In this document: positions 1-9,439 of the stretch, in pieces | Layout of the letters: each line of letters begins with the position of its first letter | Numbering within the stretch: position 1 is the first letter of the stretch | Source of the DNA: JAWKTV01 sp041398905 | GTDB taxonomy: Bacteria > Planctomycetota > Planctomycetia > Planctomycetales > Planctomycetaceae | Direction: 5' to 3' | DNA length: 64,000 nt | Assembly: GCA_041398905.1 (NCBI GenBank) | Contig: JAWKTV010000001.1 | Span: forward strand, 1 to 64,000 | Position numbers and translations under genes: made by a program | Notes under the pieces: model-generated | Databases searched by the model: none | Told to the model about the DNA's origin: nothing | The model's input: only the letters and a program-made list of their open reading frames with translations

Positions 1-1113
1 CAATTCCGCACGCATCGAAAGCGACTCCGCCTGAGAGTCCTTCGTCTGCGAGGCCAGCACAGCCCGGAACCAGTCGCGAACTGATTCGTCTTCGATTCGC
101 ATGCGATCGAAGATGGCGAGCACCTGCCGGTCAATCTCTTCCTCCCGGACACGCACGCGGGGATGGCCGGGCTTCGTGTAGCGGGCACAGCGGTAATAGA
201 CGTAGTCCCGCAACCCGGACTTCGTCTTTTTTGTTTTGCACTCGCCGGTGATCCACTGGCCGCAATGACCGCACCGCATGAACTCGCCCGAATAGGTCAG
301 GGCATGCGAATGGTAATTCGACTCACCCAGAAGCACCTGGACGCGGTCCCAGGTCGAGCGATCGATCAGCGGCTCCTGCTTGCCGGGATACCATTCCCCC
401 TTGAACTCAATCTCGCCGATATAGGCCCGGTCCCGCAGGATGTTGTGAATGGAGCTACGGGGAAACCGGGGCGTCGAGGTTCGCCACATGCGGCCTTCGG
501 CATTCACCTTCTCGGTGACGCCGTCGAGAGTCAGGTTCTCATAGGCATACAGATGGAAGATACGGCGGACATTCTCCGCCGGGATCGGATCAATCTCGAT
601 AATTCCCCGCCCGTCCTTGCGGGCATTGCGGAAGCCATACGGAGCCAGCCCCACGAACCAGCCTTCCTTGACCCGGCGGGCCAGTCCCTCGCGGACATCG
701 ACCGATTGCTGTTCGGTGTAGAAGCTCGCCATGTTGGCCAGCGTCCGCCGCATCATGCGACCGGCCGGGTTGTTCTCCGTCGGCTGGGAGACGCAGATGA
801 ACGGGACATCGTATTCCGACTCCAGCCGCTCAATCTCGACGAAGTCGAAGAGGTTGCGGGCCGCCCGGTCCACCTTGTAGACCAGCAGGCCATCCAATTC
901 CATGCAGTGCTTCTTGCAAAAGGCAATGACCTCGCGGAAGGTCTTGCGTTCATCCGCCTTGCTGGCCGTCTCGGCGATCTTGAACAGCCGGACGATCTTT
1001 CCGTCCTTGGACTCGGCGTATCGCCGCAGGGCATCTTCCTGAATATCCAGGGAGAAACCTTCACGTTCCTGTTCACGGGAGCTGACACGGGCCAGAGCGA
1101 TAAACTGCTTCAT
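1..1113 (-). CDS. Large serine recombinase, C-terminus beyond window
   Basis: Site-specific recombinase that cuts and rejoins DNA through a serine nucleophile. The start (MKQFIALARVSSREQEREG) carries the family ARVSSREQ motif with the catalytic Ser. A resolvase domain occupies about residues 1-150, followed by the Recombinase domain and a zinc ribbon with paired cysteines (MRCGHCGQW, then YYRCARY). The reading frame stays open to base 1, so the C-terminal coiled-coil part is missing here. The ATG at 1113 lacks a strong Shine-Dalgarno sequence but begins exactly at the family N-terminus. It lies downstream of small genes at 1262-2037, one of which resembles the partner of the recombinase at 37483. 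It may mobilise the element, but that is inference. Confidence 0.9.
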   Translation of the reverse strand, partial: MKQFIALARVSSREQEREGFSLDIQEDALRRYAESKDGKIVRLFKIAETASKADERKTFREVIAFCKKHCMELDGLLVYKVDRAARNLFDFVEIERLESEYDVPFICVSQPTENNPAGRMMRRTLANMASFYTEQQSVDVREGLARRVKEGWFVGLAPYGFRNARKDGRGIIEIDPIPAENVRRIFHLYAYENLTLDGVTEKVNAEGRMWRTSTPRFPRSSIHNILRDRAYIGEIEFKGEWYPGKQEPLIDRSTWDRVQVLLGESNYHSHALTYSGEFMRCGHCGQWITGECKTKKTKSGLRDYVYYRCARYTKPGHPRVRVREEEIDRQVLAIFDRMRIEDESVRDWFRAVLASQTKDSQAESLSMRAEL

Positions 1114-1261
1114 GGCGGCACCATTCGAGCAAGGCCAAAGAATCCTGATCCATCAACATTTTAACCGTGTCCCTCCGGGCGCCAGGCTGAAGGCCGAGAG
1201 TTTCAAAAAAGCCACACCGCTGCAGTCGGTGTGGCCAGGTCATGGTCGGACACTTCACCCC

Positions 1262-1495
1262 TCACTTGCTAGCGGGCGTGGAATCCTCCGTCAGCTTGCT
1301 GCCGATCCAACCGCCCAGCGCGGCCCCGACCTCAGCACCGCCCACCGGACAAATCACACCGCCGAGGACCGCGCCGACCACCGTCCCGTTGAGGACGTTG
1401 CAGCCTTCCTGAATGATGGCACTGGCTTGGCTGCCCCCACTCAGGTTCGCCGGTCCGTTCGCAACCATCGGTGCCGCAATCACGCTTCGAATCAT
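1262..1495 (-). CDS. Small glycine-rich protein, unknown function
   Basis: A 77-residue protein. Residues ~35-70 are Gly/Ala-rich with two repeats of the type GAVLGGVI and GAALGGWIGSK, like glycine-zipper membrane segments of small plasmid or outer-membrane proteins. AGGAAC lies upstream of the ATG. It sits 3 nt after the gene at 1499-1711 and reads toward the recombinase, so the small genes here probably form one transcript. Function is not recognised. Confidence 0.55.
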   Translation of the reverse strand: MIRSVIAAPMVANGPANLSGGSQASAIIQEGCNVLNGTVVGAVLGGVICPVGGAEVGAALGGWIGSKLTEDSTPASK

Positions 1496-1498
1496 GGT

Positions 1499-1711
1499 TC
1501 AGGTTCCTTTGGTTTGGGCAGCGTCCCGCAGCACCCCGAACAAATTGCCGACCGAGATCAGCATCTCCACGGCATCCGCAGCCGAGAGCCGGGTACTGTA
1601 AAACCGCTGCCAGACAGAAATCGTCTTGTCGATCAGGTCACGACTGATCCAGGCAGGTGTCCCCGGCGGCACGGCACCGGGGTCCTGTCCTGGAAGGGTT
1701 GGTTGTGTCAT
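1499..1711 (-). CDS. Small recombinase-associated protein
   Basis: About 70 residues. I chose the ATG at 1711 because GGAGG lies nine bases upstream; a TTG at 1759 would extend it by 16 residues. The C-terminal half (WISRDLIDKTISVW, then DAVEMLISVGNLF) is clearly related to the small protein at 39069-39305, which directly precedes the other large serine recombinase. This recurrent pairing suggests a partner, for example a directionality or accessory factor. No DNA-binding motif is obvious. Function is inference from co-occurrence. Confidence 0.7.
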   Translation of the reverse strand: MTQPTLPGQDPGAVPPGTPAWISRDLIDKTISVWQRFYSTRLSAADAVEMLISVGNLFGVLRDAAQTKGT

Positions 1712-1755
1712 GGTCCGTGCCTCCGCAGGCCGCACGCGTGCCTGCCGCTTGAGAA

Positions 1756-2037
1756 TCAACGATCCATCTCCTGTGCCTCACGCTGGGGCGCTCCCTGGCC
1801 CCGCGACTGCATCGCGTTGATGCGACTTTCGATCACCGAACCGGCGGGCTTCTCATCCTGCATGTCCCTCTGATCCTCGCGGCGCGACTCCGCCACTTCG
1901 CCGGGTGTTGAAGTGCCGTAGATTCCGTATTCGGCCTGCTGGGCCACGTTCGATTCGGGGTACATCGCGGCCCGCAGTTCACGCAGGCCCTGGCGTCCCA
2001 TCGCCTTCAGATGTTCGGAACCCCATTTTTTCGCCAT
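1756..2037 (-). CDS. Hypothetical charged protein
   Basis: A 93-residue hydrophilic protein beginning MAKKWGSEHLKAMGRQGLRE, followed by a Gln/Glu/Arg-rich C-terminus. AGGAAGGTG precedes the ATG. There is no signal peptide or membrane segment. It is part of the same minus-strand small-gene run as its neighbours. Family not recognised. Confidence 0.6.
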   Translation of the reverse strand: MAKKWGSEHLKAMGRQGLRELRAAMYPESNVAQQAEYGIYGTSTPGEVAESRREDQRDMQDEKPAGSVIESRINAMQSRGQGAPQREAQEMDR

Positions 2038-2051
2038 TGTTCACCTTCCTT

Positions 2052-2636
2052 TCAGTTGCCATCGCCATACCAGCCACGGAAACGCTCCGCAGCCATCTGG
2101 TTCTCAAGCAACGCGTCATGCATCGCATAGACACGCTCCCGCTCGCGCTTCACCTGCTGCTCGTTCGTGGCGATCATCGCCCCCGCCGAGACCATCAGCA
2201 GCGTCCCCAAAGGCCGGTCGAAATACAGGGCGATGCCCCCGAGCAGGATCACGAACAGCGGCTCGACATGCCGCTTCACTGCCCTCTCCGAAAGCCGGGG
2301 AAACAGCCCCGCCAGCAGCGGCTCGCCGCTGTAGAAGGAATGAAACCGGTCGCCCGTAATCCGCCGCCGGGAAGCGGAGAAACGCTGCCCGATATGCGAA
2401 AGCACGAACAGACCCGCGAACACCAGGTAGGTCTGCTGGTCATGCTCCGGCCAGAAGATCGGGTAGAGGACGAGGATGCCCAGGGCGAACGCGATACTGC
2501 CGTCGATATAGCGCAGTCCCATGTTCTTGTGGATCATCGCCTCCGTGAGATAGGCAAAGGCATTCAGGGTGCGGCTGAAGAAGTTCAGCCAGTTCTCGGC
2601 CGCTTGGCCGTCCATCGCTTCGGATACAGGTCTCAT
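2052..2636 (-). CDS. Multi-spanning membrane protein of the conjugation cluster
   Basis: A 194-residue protein with four likely membrane segments, around YIDGSIAFALGILVLYPIF, TYLVFAGLFVLSHIG, EPLFVILLGGIALYF and GTLLMVSAGAMIA. The ends are hydrophilic. GGAGTG lies upstream of the ATG. It follows the coupling-ATPase gene on the same strand with 35 nt between them, so it may be a membrane partner of the coupling protein. No specific type IV secretion family is recognised. Confidence 0.65.
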   Translation of the reverse strand: MRPVSEAMDGQAAENWLNFFSRTLNAFAYLTEAMIHKNMGLRYIDGSIAFALGILVLYPIFWPEHDQQTYLVFAGLFVLSHIGQRFSASRRRITGDRFHSFYSGEPLLAGLFPRLSERAVKRHVEPLFVILLGGIALYFDRPLGTLLMVSAGAMIATNEQQVKRERERVYAMHDALLENQMAAERFRGWYGDGN

Positions 2637-2671
2637 GGTTCACTCCAGTCAAAGGGACATACATGGCCGGG

Positions 2672-4166
2672 TCATACGACGACCTGGCCTTCACGTTGAT
2701 CGAACGTCACGGGAAGCCACGTCTTGCCGGTCTCCTCGAAGACCCGGCCCCCCTGATAGAAAATGGCATCGACAAGAAAACGGTTTTCCGGTCCGCCGGA
2801 ACGCAGCGTGGTGAAACGCCGGGGCTGGACCTCGAACTCCATTTGCTCGCTCATGCCCGACGAGCTTTGCGAGTCCTGGTAATAGCCAGGCAGTAACGCC
2901 GAGAGTGCACCCGGCTGGAAGCTGCTGCTCATGTTCATGAAGAACTGGCGCGAACGGCCGATGATCGAGGCCGCCCATTCATTCGTGACAGGGTCACTGT
3001 TGAGATGGCAGATTTTCGTTGTCAGGTTGCCAAGCAGCGAATCCGTCAAAGCCCGTGCGTTATCGCCGCCGAACCCGGCCAGCAGGTTCGAGATATTCTG
3101 GGTCAGGTAGACCGTGGCCACACGAGACGACCGCCGTTGTCTGGAATAGCGAGTCGTGCGATGTGAGGAAGTGCTGGAACTCATCGACGAACAGGAACAC
3201 CGGGCGGGGATGCTCTTCGAGATTCCGCCGTTCGACCGCCCGCTGCCACACGAATTTCCACAGCACACCGGCAAACTGACCGACCTCGGCAAACTCCTTT
3301 ACGGGCAGGTCCACGATGATGATCTTGCCATCGAACGTGTCCTCCGGCCGCACCGTCGTCGTGGTCGAGAACAGGTCATACAGCAGGTTGCGGTTGAGCA
3401 CATCGACCATGCTGGTAAAGGACGAAACGATGACACTGCGTGTCTTTTCGCTAAGGGTTGGAAATTCCAGCATGAAATAGTCGGCGATCAGTTCGAGGTC
3501 GCGCTGGTCACGCGGCGACTTCGATTTCTTGTCCGCCGCCGCCAGGCACTGGAAGCAAAAGCTCTGCTGCTTCCACTCCTCCGACTTCAACTGGTCGGGA
3601 TGCGTCGGGGCCGACACGACCAGCCGGTACAGATCGGGAACTGTCACCCTTCCGTTCGCGATCAGCAGCAATCCCACCAGGTTGCGGATCAGCTGGCGGA
3701 CTGACCGCCGCCAGTAGCCCTCATCCTCGCGGCCTCCACGGCCGCCATTGCGTTCCGCTACTTCCAGGATCGTGCAGAGCAGCTGGACGATCACCTCGAC
3801 CAGCCCGCCCCCGCTCCCTTGCGGTTCGCTTCCTCATCGAGGAACGAGTAGCGGTGCCGGCATGAGGCATCGAAAATCACCAGGTCCTGTTCGCGCCCGG
3901 CAAGGGCGCATAGCGCTCCCAAGTCTGTCGCTCTCCAGGTTTCACACATAAAATCAGCGCGCCCATCGAAGCCCGCAAGAAGGCCATCGCGAGCGCATAA
4001 ACCCCGAACCGCTCGACTTGCCGCCACCTGTCTCGCCGCTGATAAACGTGCCGTTGAAGGCATGCATCAACAGCCACCAGGAATACGGACCGAGGCGGAG
4101 CAAGCGGCGGGACATATCCCAATCGTTCGCTTCCATCGGCCGGGATTTGCGTCGCAAAAACCACAT
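2672..4166 (-). CDS. VirD4/TraG-like coupling ATPase (frameshifted)
   Basis: Putative type IV coupling protein that would feed the relaxase-DNA complex to a conjugation channel. It starts MWFLRRKSRPMEANDW with GGGAG upstream. A Walker A motif (GETGGGKSSGSG) follows at ~residue 43. The Walker B-like motif VFLFVDEFQHF and the downstream segment ATVYLTQNISNLL are typical of TraG/VirD4 ATPases. The frame changes at about 4010 (in a C4 run), 3895, 3800 and 3130, each time continuing the conserved protein, so I treat it as one gene of ~500 residues. No other type IV secretion gene is recognised in the window. Confidence 0.75.
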
Positions 4167-4169
4167 GGC

Positions 4170-5065
4170 TCAGGCTCCCTTCACGGCAGAACGAGTGGTG
4201 AGCTTCGACACGCGGTACATCACGGAGCCTCCCCGCAGGAGACGCAGCACCCATCGTCGACGCACAGGGTTCCATACCAGCCACAGGCCAATGCCACCGA
4301 GACCCAGCACCAGCACGCCGATCACCCCGGTCACGCTGTCGAGCGTTTCCGCCAGGACAACCTTGGGGATTTCGGCGATGGGCCGCACGGCAGCATCACC
4401 AACAACCGTGGCCAGCTTCGCCGAGCCATCGAGGAATTCCGTGGGGAAGCCACGAACGTCGTGAGGGTCGCGCCGACGGCGAGTGCTCCCTTGTTCTTCC
4501 AGATGAAATCACAGGCCGAATCACCATGTTGGCGAACCACGTCCAGCAGTTCCGGCTTCAGGGTTCCATCTTTGGCGAGCATGGCCAGCCTGCGGCCGTT
4601 CTGCTCCGTCACTTGCGACAGAGCTTTCGCCCCGGTTTCGCCGAAGGTTTCGATGACTTCCTCACCCACCTTGCCGTGCCGCACGAGGGCTTCTGCCGCG
4701 TCATCCCCATAGCGGCCGACAAGGGACATCGCACCGGGACGGGACAGGGCAGCCGCACCGTCCGAACCATGCCGGGCGAGGACACGCAGCACCGAACCAC
4801 CATGCTCCCCGGCTTCCGCCGCCAGGCGTCCGGCCTGGGGACCGGCCTCGCGGATCGCGGCCGAGACCAGATCATCGCCATGCCGGGCAGCCAGGCTGCC
4901 CATGCGGGAGGCCACACGCTCCGCTCCTTCCTCCGCCATCTCCTTGCCGAACTTTCGCGTGGCATACTCCAGTGCCTCGCGAAGCACCTTACCACCGACA
5001 TCCGCCCGGCACATGCCGGGAGCCATCGCCGACAGACACACACCGATCAAAACAATGCGCAACAT
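4170..5065 (-). CDS. Exported, membrane-anchored repeat protein (frameshifted)
   Basis: It begins MLRIVLIGVCLSAMAPGMCRA, a signal peptide, with AGGAG seven bases upstream of the ATG at 5065. The body is Ala/Gly/Glu-rich with repeated short units such as ARHGDDLVSAA, ARHGSDGAAAL and GRYGDDAAEAL. A C-terminal membrane segment follows (GVIGVLVLGLGGIGLWLVW). The frame changes near 4440; after it the protein continues to the stop at 4170. It stops 3 nt before the coupling ATPase start, which suggests co-transcription and possibly an envelope role in transfer. Family not named with confidence. Confidence 0.65.
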
Positions 5066-5157
5066 TGGACAGACTCCTTGAAAGACTGCGCTCCGAAGAA
5101 CGCGGGAATAGAGAACCGGCCGCCGGGCGCAGTGCCCGGCGGAATACCGGCGAGGCA

Positions 5158-6119
5158 TCATGGGGCCAGGGTGAGAACAGCCTGCTGCAGGGCGCGCTAC
5201 GGTTCTCGCCGCGCTGCCGGGTGTATTGGCGAAGCCGTGGCAGCAAACCGGGCGAATTGCCCGTGCCTTCGAGCACCAGCGTTTCAAGCTGCCACAAGTG
5301 GTTGTTCAGCGTGTCGGACAGCTTGCCCGCCGGGTCATAGGCCTGGTTGTAAATCTCGGTGACAATCGCATCGACGATCAGCCCGACCACGATGCCGACA
5401 CCAAAGGTCACCGTGCCGCTGGCTGCGCCTGTACTGAGAATGCCCGTTGAAGTCGCGAGCTGAATTGTGGCCTGCGTGATGATCTCACCGGCGATCCAAC
5501 TGGCCAGTTCGCGGCCGACCGCTGCCCTCAGGTCACCCTGCGCCGAGGAAACGGCATCCTGAAGGGCAACCTCCAACGTGGCGGCAATCGCGGCACGATC
5601 AATCGTCGAACTGAAGGTATCCGCAGGGAGCCGTTCCAAATCGGCTTCCAGCCTTACCAGCATCTCCGACTCCACATCCTCAATATGCCGCAGATGGGCA
5701 GCAACGACCGCCTCGACGACCTGATTCAGCTCATCTTCCGAAAAGACCATCGCATTGAAGCGTTCCCTCAGGAACTCCGAGTGCTCTTCTCCCGAGGTGA
5801 CATAATCCTTCACGAGCTTCCATTTGCTGCTCCAGCCCAGCACCTCCCCGGCATAGTCGCGAGTCTTCGACCGTGCCGAGCGAAAGAACTCATGCACCGG
5901 CGCGGACTGCTCATCGACCCCGGAAAGACTTTGCCCTCCGCCCAGCCGCAACTGGCGTTTCACCGCACGTTGCGGCGAATCCGGCCAGCCGACCAGTTGC
6001 ATCACCTCTTCTTCAAAGCCCGTATAGACCGCACCGCCGACCGCCGACAGCAGCAGCCCCGTGAGGACGCCCAACCGCATCACCCAACGCAACTTTGATG
6101 GAGACTTCGCATTCATCAT
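5158..6119 (-). CDS. Membrane protein of the conjugation cluster
   Basis: Starts MMNAKSPSKLRW with GAGGAG just upstream. There is an N-terminal membrane anchor (VMRLGVLTGLLLSAVGGAV), a long charged helical region with many Glu/Asp/Arg, then a glycine-rich hydrophobic stretch (GTVTFGVGIVVGLIVDAIV). The frame appears to change at ~5195; the shifted frame ends at 5158 with AVLTLAP. The layout (anchor, coiled region, second hydrophobic patch) suits an envelope-spanning structural protein. No specific family recognised. Confidence 0.6.
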
Positions 6120-6232
6120 TCGACTCCTCAACACATGAGACGACCACCACAAAGCCCGGCGGTCTGGGCGCACCGCGACCGGCAACACGCCGTCGCGTGA
6201 AGTTTTTCAGGGGACGAGGATGGCCTCAGGCA

Positions 6233-7045
6233 TCACGCCCGGCACTGGTCCTCTAAGAAGCGAGCGAAGGTGGCGATCGACAGGTTCTGCGTCTTCGCCT
6301 TGCGGGCTTTGGCGAGCAGCTCTTCGAGCAGTTCGATCAGGCTTTCGAGGGAAAGCGTGGGAGCGAATACGTTCACAATGCGTCCCAGTCCCAACATGGC
6401 GGTAAGCCGCTCCAAGGCAGGCTTTTCCCCGCGAGGTTTGGGACGCTTCTTGCGCCGGACCAGCTTGGTCAGCCCGTCGCGCGTCAGTGCGCCCGAACGA
6501 AGTTTCTCGGCGGCATCCCGCAGTTCGGCCTCATCCTCAATCTTCGCCAGGTCGGGTGCGGCAGATGCTGGGATTTCCCCTCGCGCTACCATCCCGATGA
6601 TGTCCTTGGACAAGAGCGTCAGGGGCATGAGGCGGGAGACCATCGAATTGGTCATCCCCAGCCGCAGAGCCACTTCCGAACAGTTTTCGCCCGTGGCCTC
6701 CATCAGCGCTTTGATACCGAAGGCCTTTTCCGGCGGCGTCAGATCCTCCCGCTGAATGTTCGCTGTGAGCGACAATTCGAGAATCTCGGCAGGCGACAGG
6801 TCGCGGTCGACCACCGTCGCATCGAGTTCCGTCATCCCATTCTGTTTCGCTGCCCGCCATCGGCGCTCACCGTCCACCAGAATGAACTTGTCGCCGCTCT
6901 TTCGCACAATTACCGGATTCAACTGGCCGTTTCGGCCCATTGTCGCCGCCAGCCCGGCGATCCCCTCTTCGTTGAACTCTTCCCGCACCTGCTTCTCGGA
7001 TACGATCCGCGAGACAGGAATCTTTGTTTTTTGTCCTAGCGCCAT
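6233..7045 (-). CDS. ParB/RepB/Spo0J-like partition protein
   Basis: A 270-residue protein with the ParB N-terminal (Srx-like) domain: GQLNPVIVRKSGDKFILVDGERRWRAA contains the conserved GERRWRA box. ANIQREDLTPPEKA and a helix-turn-helix (EVALRLGMTNSMVSRLMPL) follow. The C-terminus carries a Lys/Arg-rich patch (RRKKRPKPRG). It would bind a centromere or act as a plasmid regulator. No ParA gene is adjacent; the ParA at 21206 has its own small partner. This may therefore be a second partition or regulatory ParB-type protein. Full length for the family. Confidence 0.9.
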   Translation of the reverse strand: MALGQKTKIPVSRIVSEKQVREEFNEEGIAGLAATMGRNGQLNPVIVRKSGDKFILVDGERRWRAAKQNGMTELDATVVDRDLSPAEILELSLTANIQREDLTPPEKAFGIKALMEATGENCSEVALRLGMTNSMVSRLMPLTLLSKDIIGMVARGEIPASAAPDLAKIEDEAELRDAAEKLRSGALTRDGLTKLVRRKKRPKPRGEKPALERLTAMLGLGRIVNVFAPTLSLESLIELLEELLAKARKAKTQNLSIATFARFLEDQCRA

Positions 7046-7640
7046 GTTGTTCTCCCGAAGGTTACCCTCGCTCGCCCAAGTGCAGCGGACTCCGAGACAA
7101 TGGCATCAGTCTCCTCAATTCCGTTCGAGGACAACGCCACAGTCTCTGATCCTCACCGAAGGCATTCACTGCCTCAGGCAAAGAAATCGTGCAAACCCTT
7201 AGGCGACTTGACACTGCAGGAGCATCACGGGAGAGCTTCATACTTCATTGAAGCGGAATGACTTGCGTCAAACTCATTCTGTGGGTGAGCGCTGAATATC
7301 CGCGTTTTTTGCAGGGACTCAGCCAAAGCACACTTCGTCTGCGAGTTCGCCCAGAGGCATCCGGTGTTCCTTGAGGAAGTGGATAACGTTCTGTGATGGC
7401 AACCGCTCACTTGGAAAGCCAGCCCGGTCGGGCCGAGAGTTTCGCGCAAACTCAGCCGCTTGGGGGGCCGTTCTCTTGGCCGCGTCCACCAAATGCCACG
7501 GCCGCAAGACTTTAGAATGCGCTTAAAAGTGGTCGTTTTTTAGCATTGGCTTTCAGGCACACACAATTTCAACGCCTTTTTCGCATGTCTTTGCACGAAA
7601 TCACCACTTCGACATGATTTAACCGGGGCAAAAATGCCAG
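7046..7640. other. Intergenic region, low coding evidence
   Basis: About 600 bases between the ParB-like gene and the WGR gene. The only candidate is a 62-codon minus-strand ORF (7319-7507) without a Shine-Dalgarno sequence. Bases 7500-7640 are more AT-rich than the surroundings, consistent with promoter DNA. I see no convincing gene, repeat or terminator. Confidence 0.4.
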
Positions 7641-8090
7641 TTAGTGCCCCGAATGGGCGGGAAACCCCTTCAACGACGGGTTCTGGGAGCGTTTTTCAGG
7701 CTCCTCAGTGTCGTTTTCCTGCTCGAAACGCCCGGTACAATCACTTTTGTTCCATGTGCCCACCAGGAAGAAATGTCTCATCACCTCTCCTGGCAGCCAT
7801 TCATCGCTTTCAAATCCTGACGCAGCGTTCAGTTGCTTGAGCTGGTACGAACAGCCGATCCGCTTTGGGGCAGACAGCCTCCGACGCAGCCGCTCCTTCA
7901 CAATGGCTTGCAGCTTTGCAGTATCTTGTCCGGCATATCGCAGGACATGGCCTCCCGAGCCGGTGCGGCCATACCTGATGCTGACGGTCCAATCATCCAG
8001 CAGATCGCGGCCGATGGTGATTTCATAACGCCGATGATGATTCCGCTCGGCGTGATGGGCCTCAAAGGCAACGTTCATCAGGTTATCCAC
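7641..8090 (-). CDS. WGR-domain protein
   Basis: A 149-residue protein with an N-terminal WGR-like domain: RYEITIGRDLLDDWTV, then RYGRTGSGGHVLRYAG. WGR domains are nucleic-acid-binding modules found in some DNA-repair proteins and as small stand-alone plasmid or phage proteins. The tail (residues ~100-149) is hydrophilic and unassigned. Its ATG overlaps the end of the resolvase gene by 8 nt, so the two are probably translated together. Confidence 0.75.
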   Translation of the reverse strand: MDNLMNVAFEAHHAERNHHRRYEITIGRDLLDDWTVSIRYGRTGSGGHVLRYAGQDTAKLQAIVKERLRRRLSAPKRIGCSYQLKQLNAASGFESDEWLPGEVMRHFFLVGTWNKSDCTGRFEQENDTEEPEKRSQNPSLKGFPAHSGH

Positions 8091-8652
8091 CGACGGCCTC
8101 CAGCTTCTCCTTCAGGGTCCGATACAGTGTTGAACGTCCAATCCCGACCTGATGGGCGGCCTCATCAGGACGCAGACCGGCGTCCACAAGTTTCAATGCG
8201 GCATCGAGCTTGTAGGGGTCGATCATTGGGCGACCAAGCCGTTTCCCCTTCGCCTTGGCAGCTTCCAGCCCGTCCCGCGTGCGCTCGGCGATCAGACGGC
8301 GTTCAAAATGGGCGATTGCCCCGAAGACGTGGAACACCAACTCGCCCGCGGCCGAGGACGTATCGAGCTTCTCCTCAAGCGACATCAGCCCAATGCCACG
8401 AGACTTCAGCAGCTCGACGGTATCGAGCAATTCCTTGAGGCTGCGTCCAAGACGGTCGAGCCGCACGACACCAACCAGATCGCCAGGGCGTGCGAATTCC
8501 AGCAAGCCGGACAAACCTGGCCTGTCGAACGTCCGGCCGCTGATGACATCCTCAAAGATGCGGATCGCATTCGCCGCATTGAGCCGCTGCCGCTGGGCTT
8601 CCAGATCCTGGCCCGCCGTTGACACACGGGCATATCCGAGGATCGCCGTCAT
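8083..8652 (-). CDS. Small serine recombinase (resolvase/invertase)
   Basis: A 189-residue protein of typical resolvase length. The catalytic motif is GYARVSTAGQDLEAQ at the N-terminus. VVRLDRLGRSLKELL and AHFERRLIAERTRDGL follow, and a C-terminal helix-turn-helix (EAAHQVGIGRSTLYRTLKE) binds DNA. Its likely role is resolving plasmid multimers or cointegrates, or inverting a segment. The start ATG overlaps the stop of the small upstream gene, placing the resolvase at the end of a toxin-antitoxin transcript. Confidence 0.92.
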   Translation of the reverse strand: MTAILGYARVSTAGQDLEAQRQRLNAANAIRIFEDVISGRTFDRPGLSGLLEFARPGDLVGVVRLDRLGRSLKELLDTVELLKSRGIGLMSLEEKLDTSSAAGELVFHVFGAIAHFERRLIAERTRDGLEAAKAKGKRLGRPMIDPYKLDAALKLVDAGLRPDEAAHQVGIGRSTLYRTLKEKLEAVGG

Positions 8653-8807
8653 GACGACGCACCACAGGATCGAAGTTCGCGAAATATCTTCTCGACCTCA
8701 TCGGTAGGCGCAAACTGTCCCGCTTCGGCTTCAGCAACAGCGATCGCAATCTCCGCCACCTGCTCATCGCTCAAGAGTTCATTCCACCCTTTATGCCGCG
8801 CTTCCAT
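8649..8807 (-). CDS. Small acidic protein between VapC-like toxin and resolvase
   Basis: A 52-residue ORF starting MEARHKGWNELLSDEQ, 3 nt after the toxin stop and ending in a TCATGA overlap with the resolvase ATG. A strongly acidic/alanine helix (AEIAIAVAEAEAGQF) is followed by VEKIFRELR. Tight coupling on both sides supports a real gene. It may be a small antitoxin or regulator, which is inference; no family is recognised. Confidence 0.6.
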   Translation of the reverse strand: MEARHKGWNELLSDEQVAEIAIAVAEAEAGQFAPTDEVEKIFRELRSCGASS

Positions 8808-8810
8808 GAC

Positions 8811-9194
8811 CTACCGGAACAGCAAGACTTTCACGCCGATATCCAGCTCTTTCCATCGGCGGTCGCCGGTCAAGACTGGTGCCCGCCGGACGATGCCAAG
8901 TGCCAGGCACGCGCAATCTCCGTAAGAAAGACCGAAAGACCTTGTCGCCGAATGGATCATCGCCGCTGTCTCGGCCTGTTGCCGATCAAACGCTATTGCA
9001 TTCGGAAATGCCTGCCGCAAGAACAACTGGGCACGCTCCGCGTTGACGTCGTGGCGGACCAACCGCGATAGAGCCTCAAGGATATTCACTGTCGAAATGA
9101 CGCTCTCTTCCCGCATCTCCTCAACCTTGTCCACGCCCTTCTCACCAAGCATCAGGGCAAGAACAGCGGATGCATCGACCACCACCTCACTCAC
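8811..9194 (-). CDS. VapC-like PIN-domain toxin
   Basis: About 127 residues from a GTG start at 9194. PIN-domain acidic residues are visible: VVVDASAVLALML at the N-terminus, NILEALSRL in the middle, SYGDCACLALG and VLTGDRRWKEL near the end. PIN toxins are Mg-dependent ribonucleases that stop translation and are held off by a linked antitoxin. As the bases stand, the upstream antitoxin reads straight into this gene as one protein. A one-base gain in the GAGCGC stretch would restore the usual overlapping GTGAGTGA stop/start. Confidence 0.85.
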   Translation of the reverse strand: MSEVVVDASAVLALMLGEKGVDKVEEMREESVISTVNILEALSRLVRHDVNAERAQLFLRQAFPNAIAFDRQQAETAAMIHSATRSFGLSYGDCACLALGIVRRAPVLTGDRRWKELDIGVKVLLFR

Positions 9195-9439
9195 GTTGCG
9201 CTCCGCACGCCGTTCGGCGATCAACTCATCGACAAGACTCACCCCTGCGGGAACCTTCTCCCTGACGTACTCCTGAATTTCCTTGAGCACCGTCTTCCAG
9301 GGACGAAGGCTGACCATGTCGTCAGCGACCTCGACGACGACCATGTCGCCAACACTGACATGCAGTCGCTCACATGCCTCGCTCGGCAAAACGATTCTCC
9401 TGCCCCGGATATTTTTACGTGGAATGATTCCTTCTCCAT
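9187..9439 (-). CDS. AbrB-type antitoxin (frameshifted)
   Basis: Partner of the downstream PIN toxin. The N-terminus (MEKESFHVKISGAG) joins, after a one-base frame change near 9395, to RIVLPSEACERLHVSVGDMV, the swapped-hairpin AbrB/MazE fold. The C-terminal helix (LVDELIAERRAE) would wrap the toxin. A second frame change near 9200 restores a normal stop overlapping the toxin GTG. Antitoxins of this type repress their own operon; no operator was identified. Confidence 0.75.

Noticed and set aside
163..1164. Plus-strand 333-codon ORF
   Set aside because: It is antisense to the serine recombinase, whose minus-strand frame carries all family motifs.
7319..7507. 62-codon minus-strand ORF
   Set aside because: No ribosome site, no family and isolated in a non-coding stretch.
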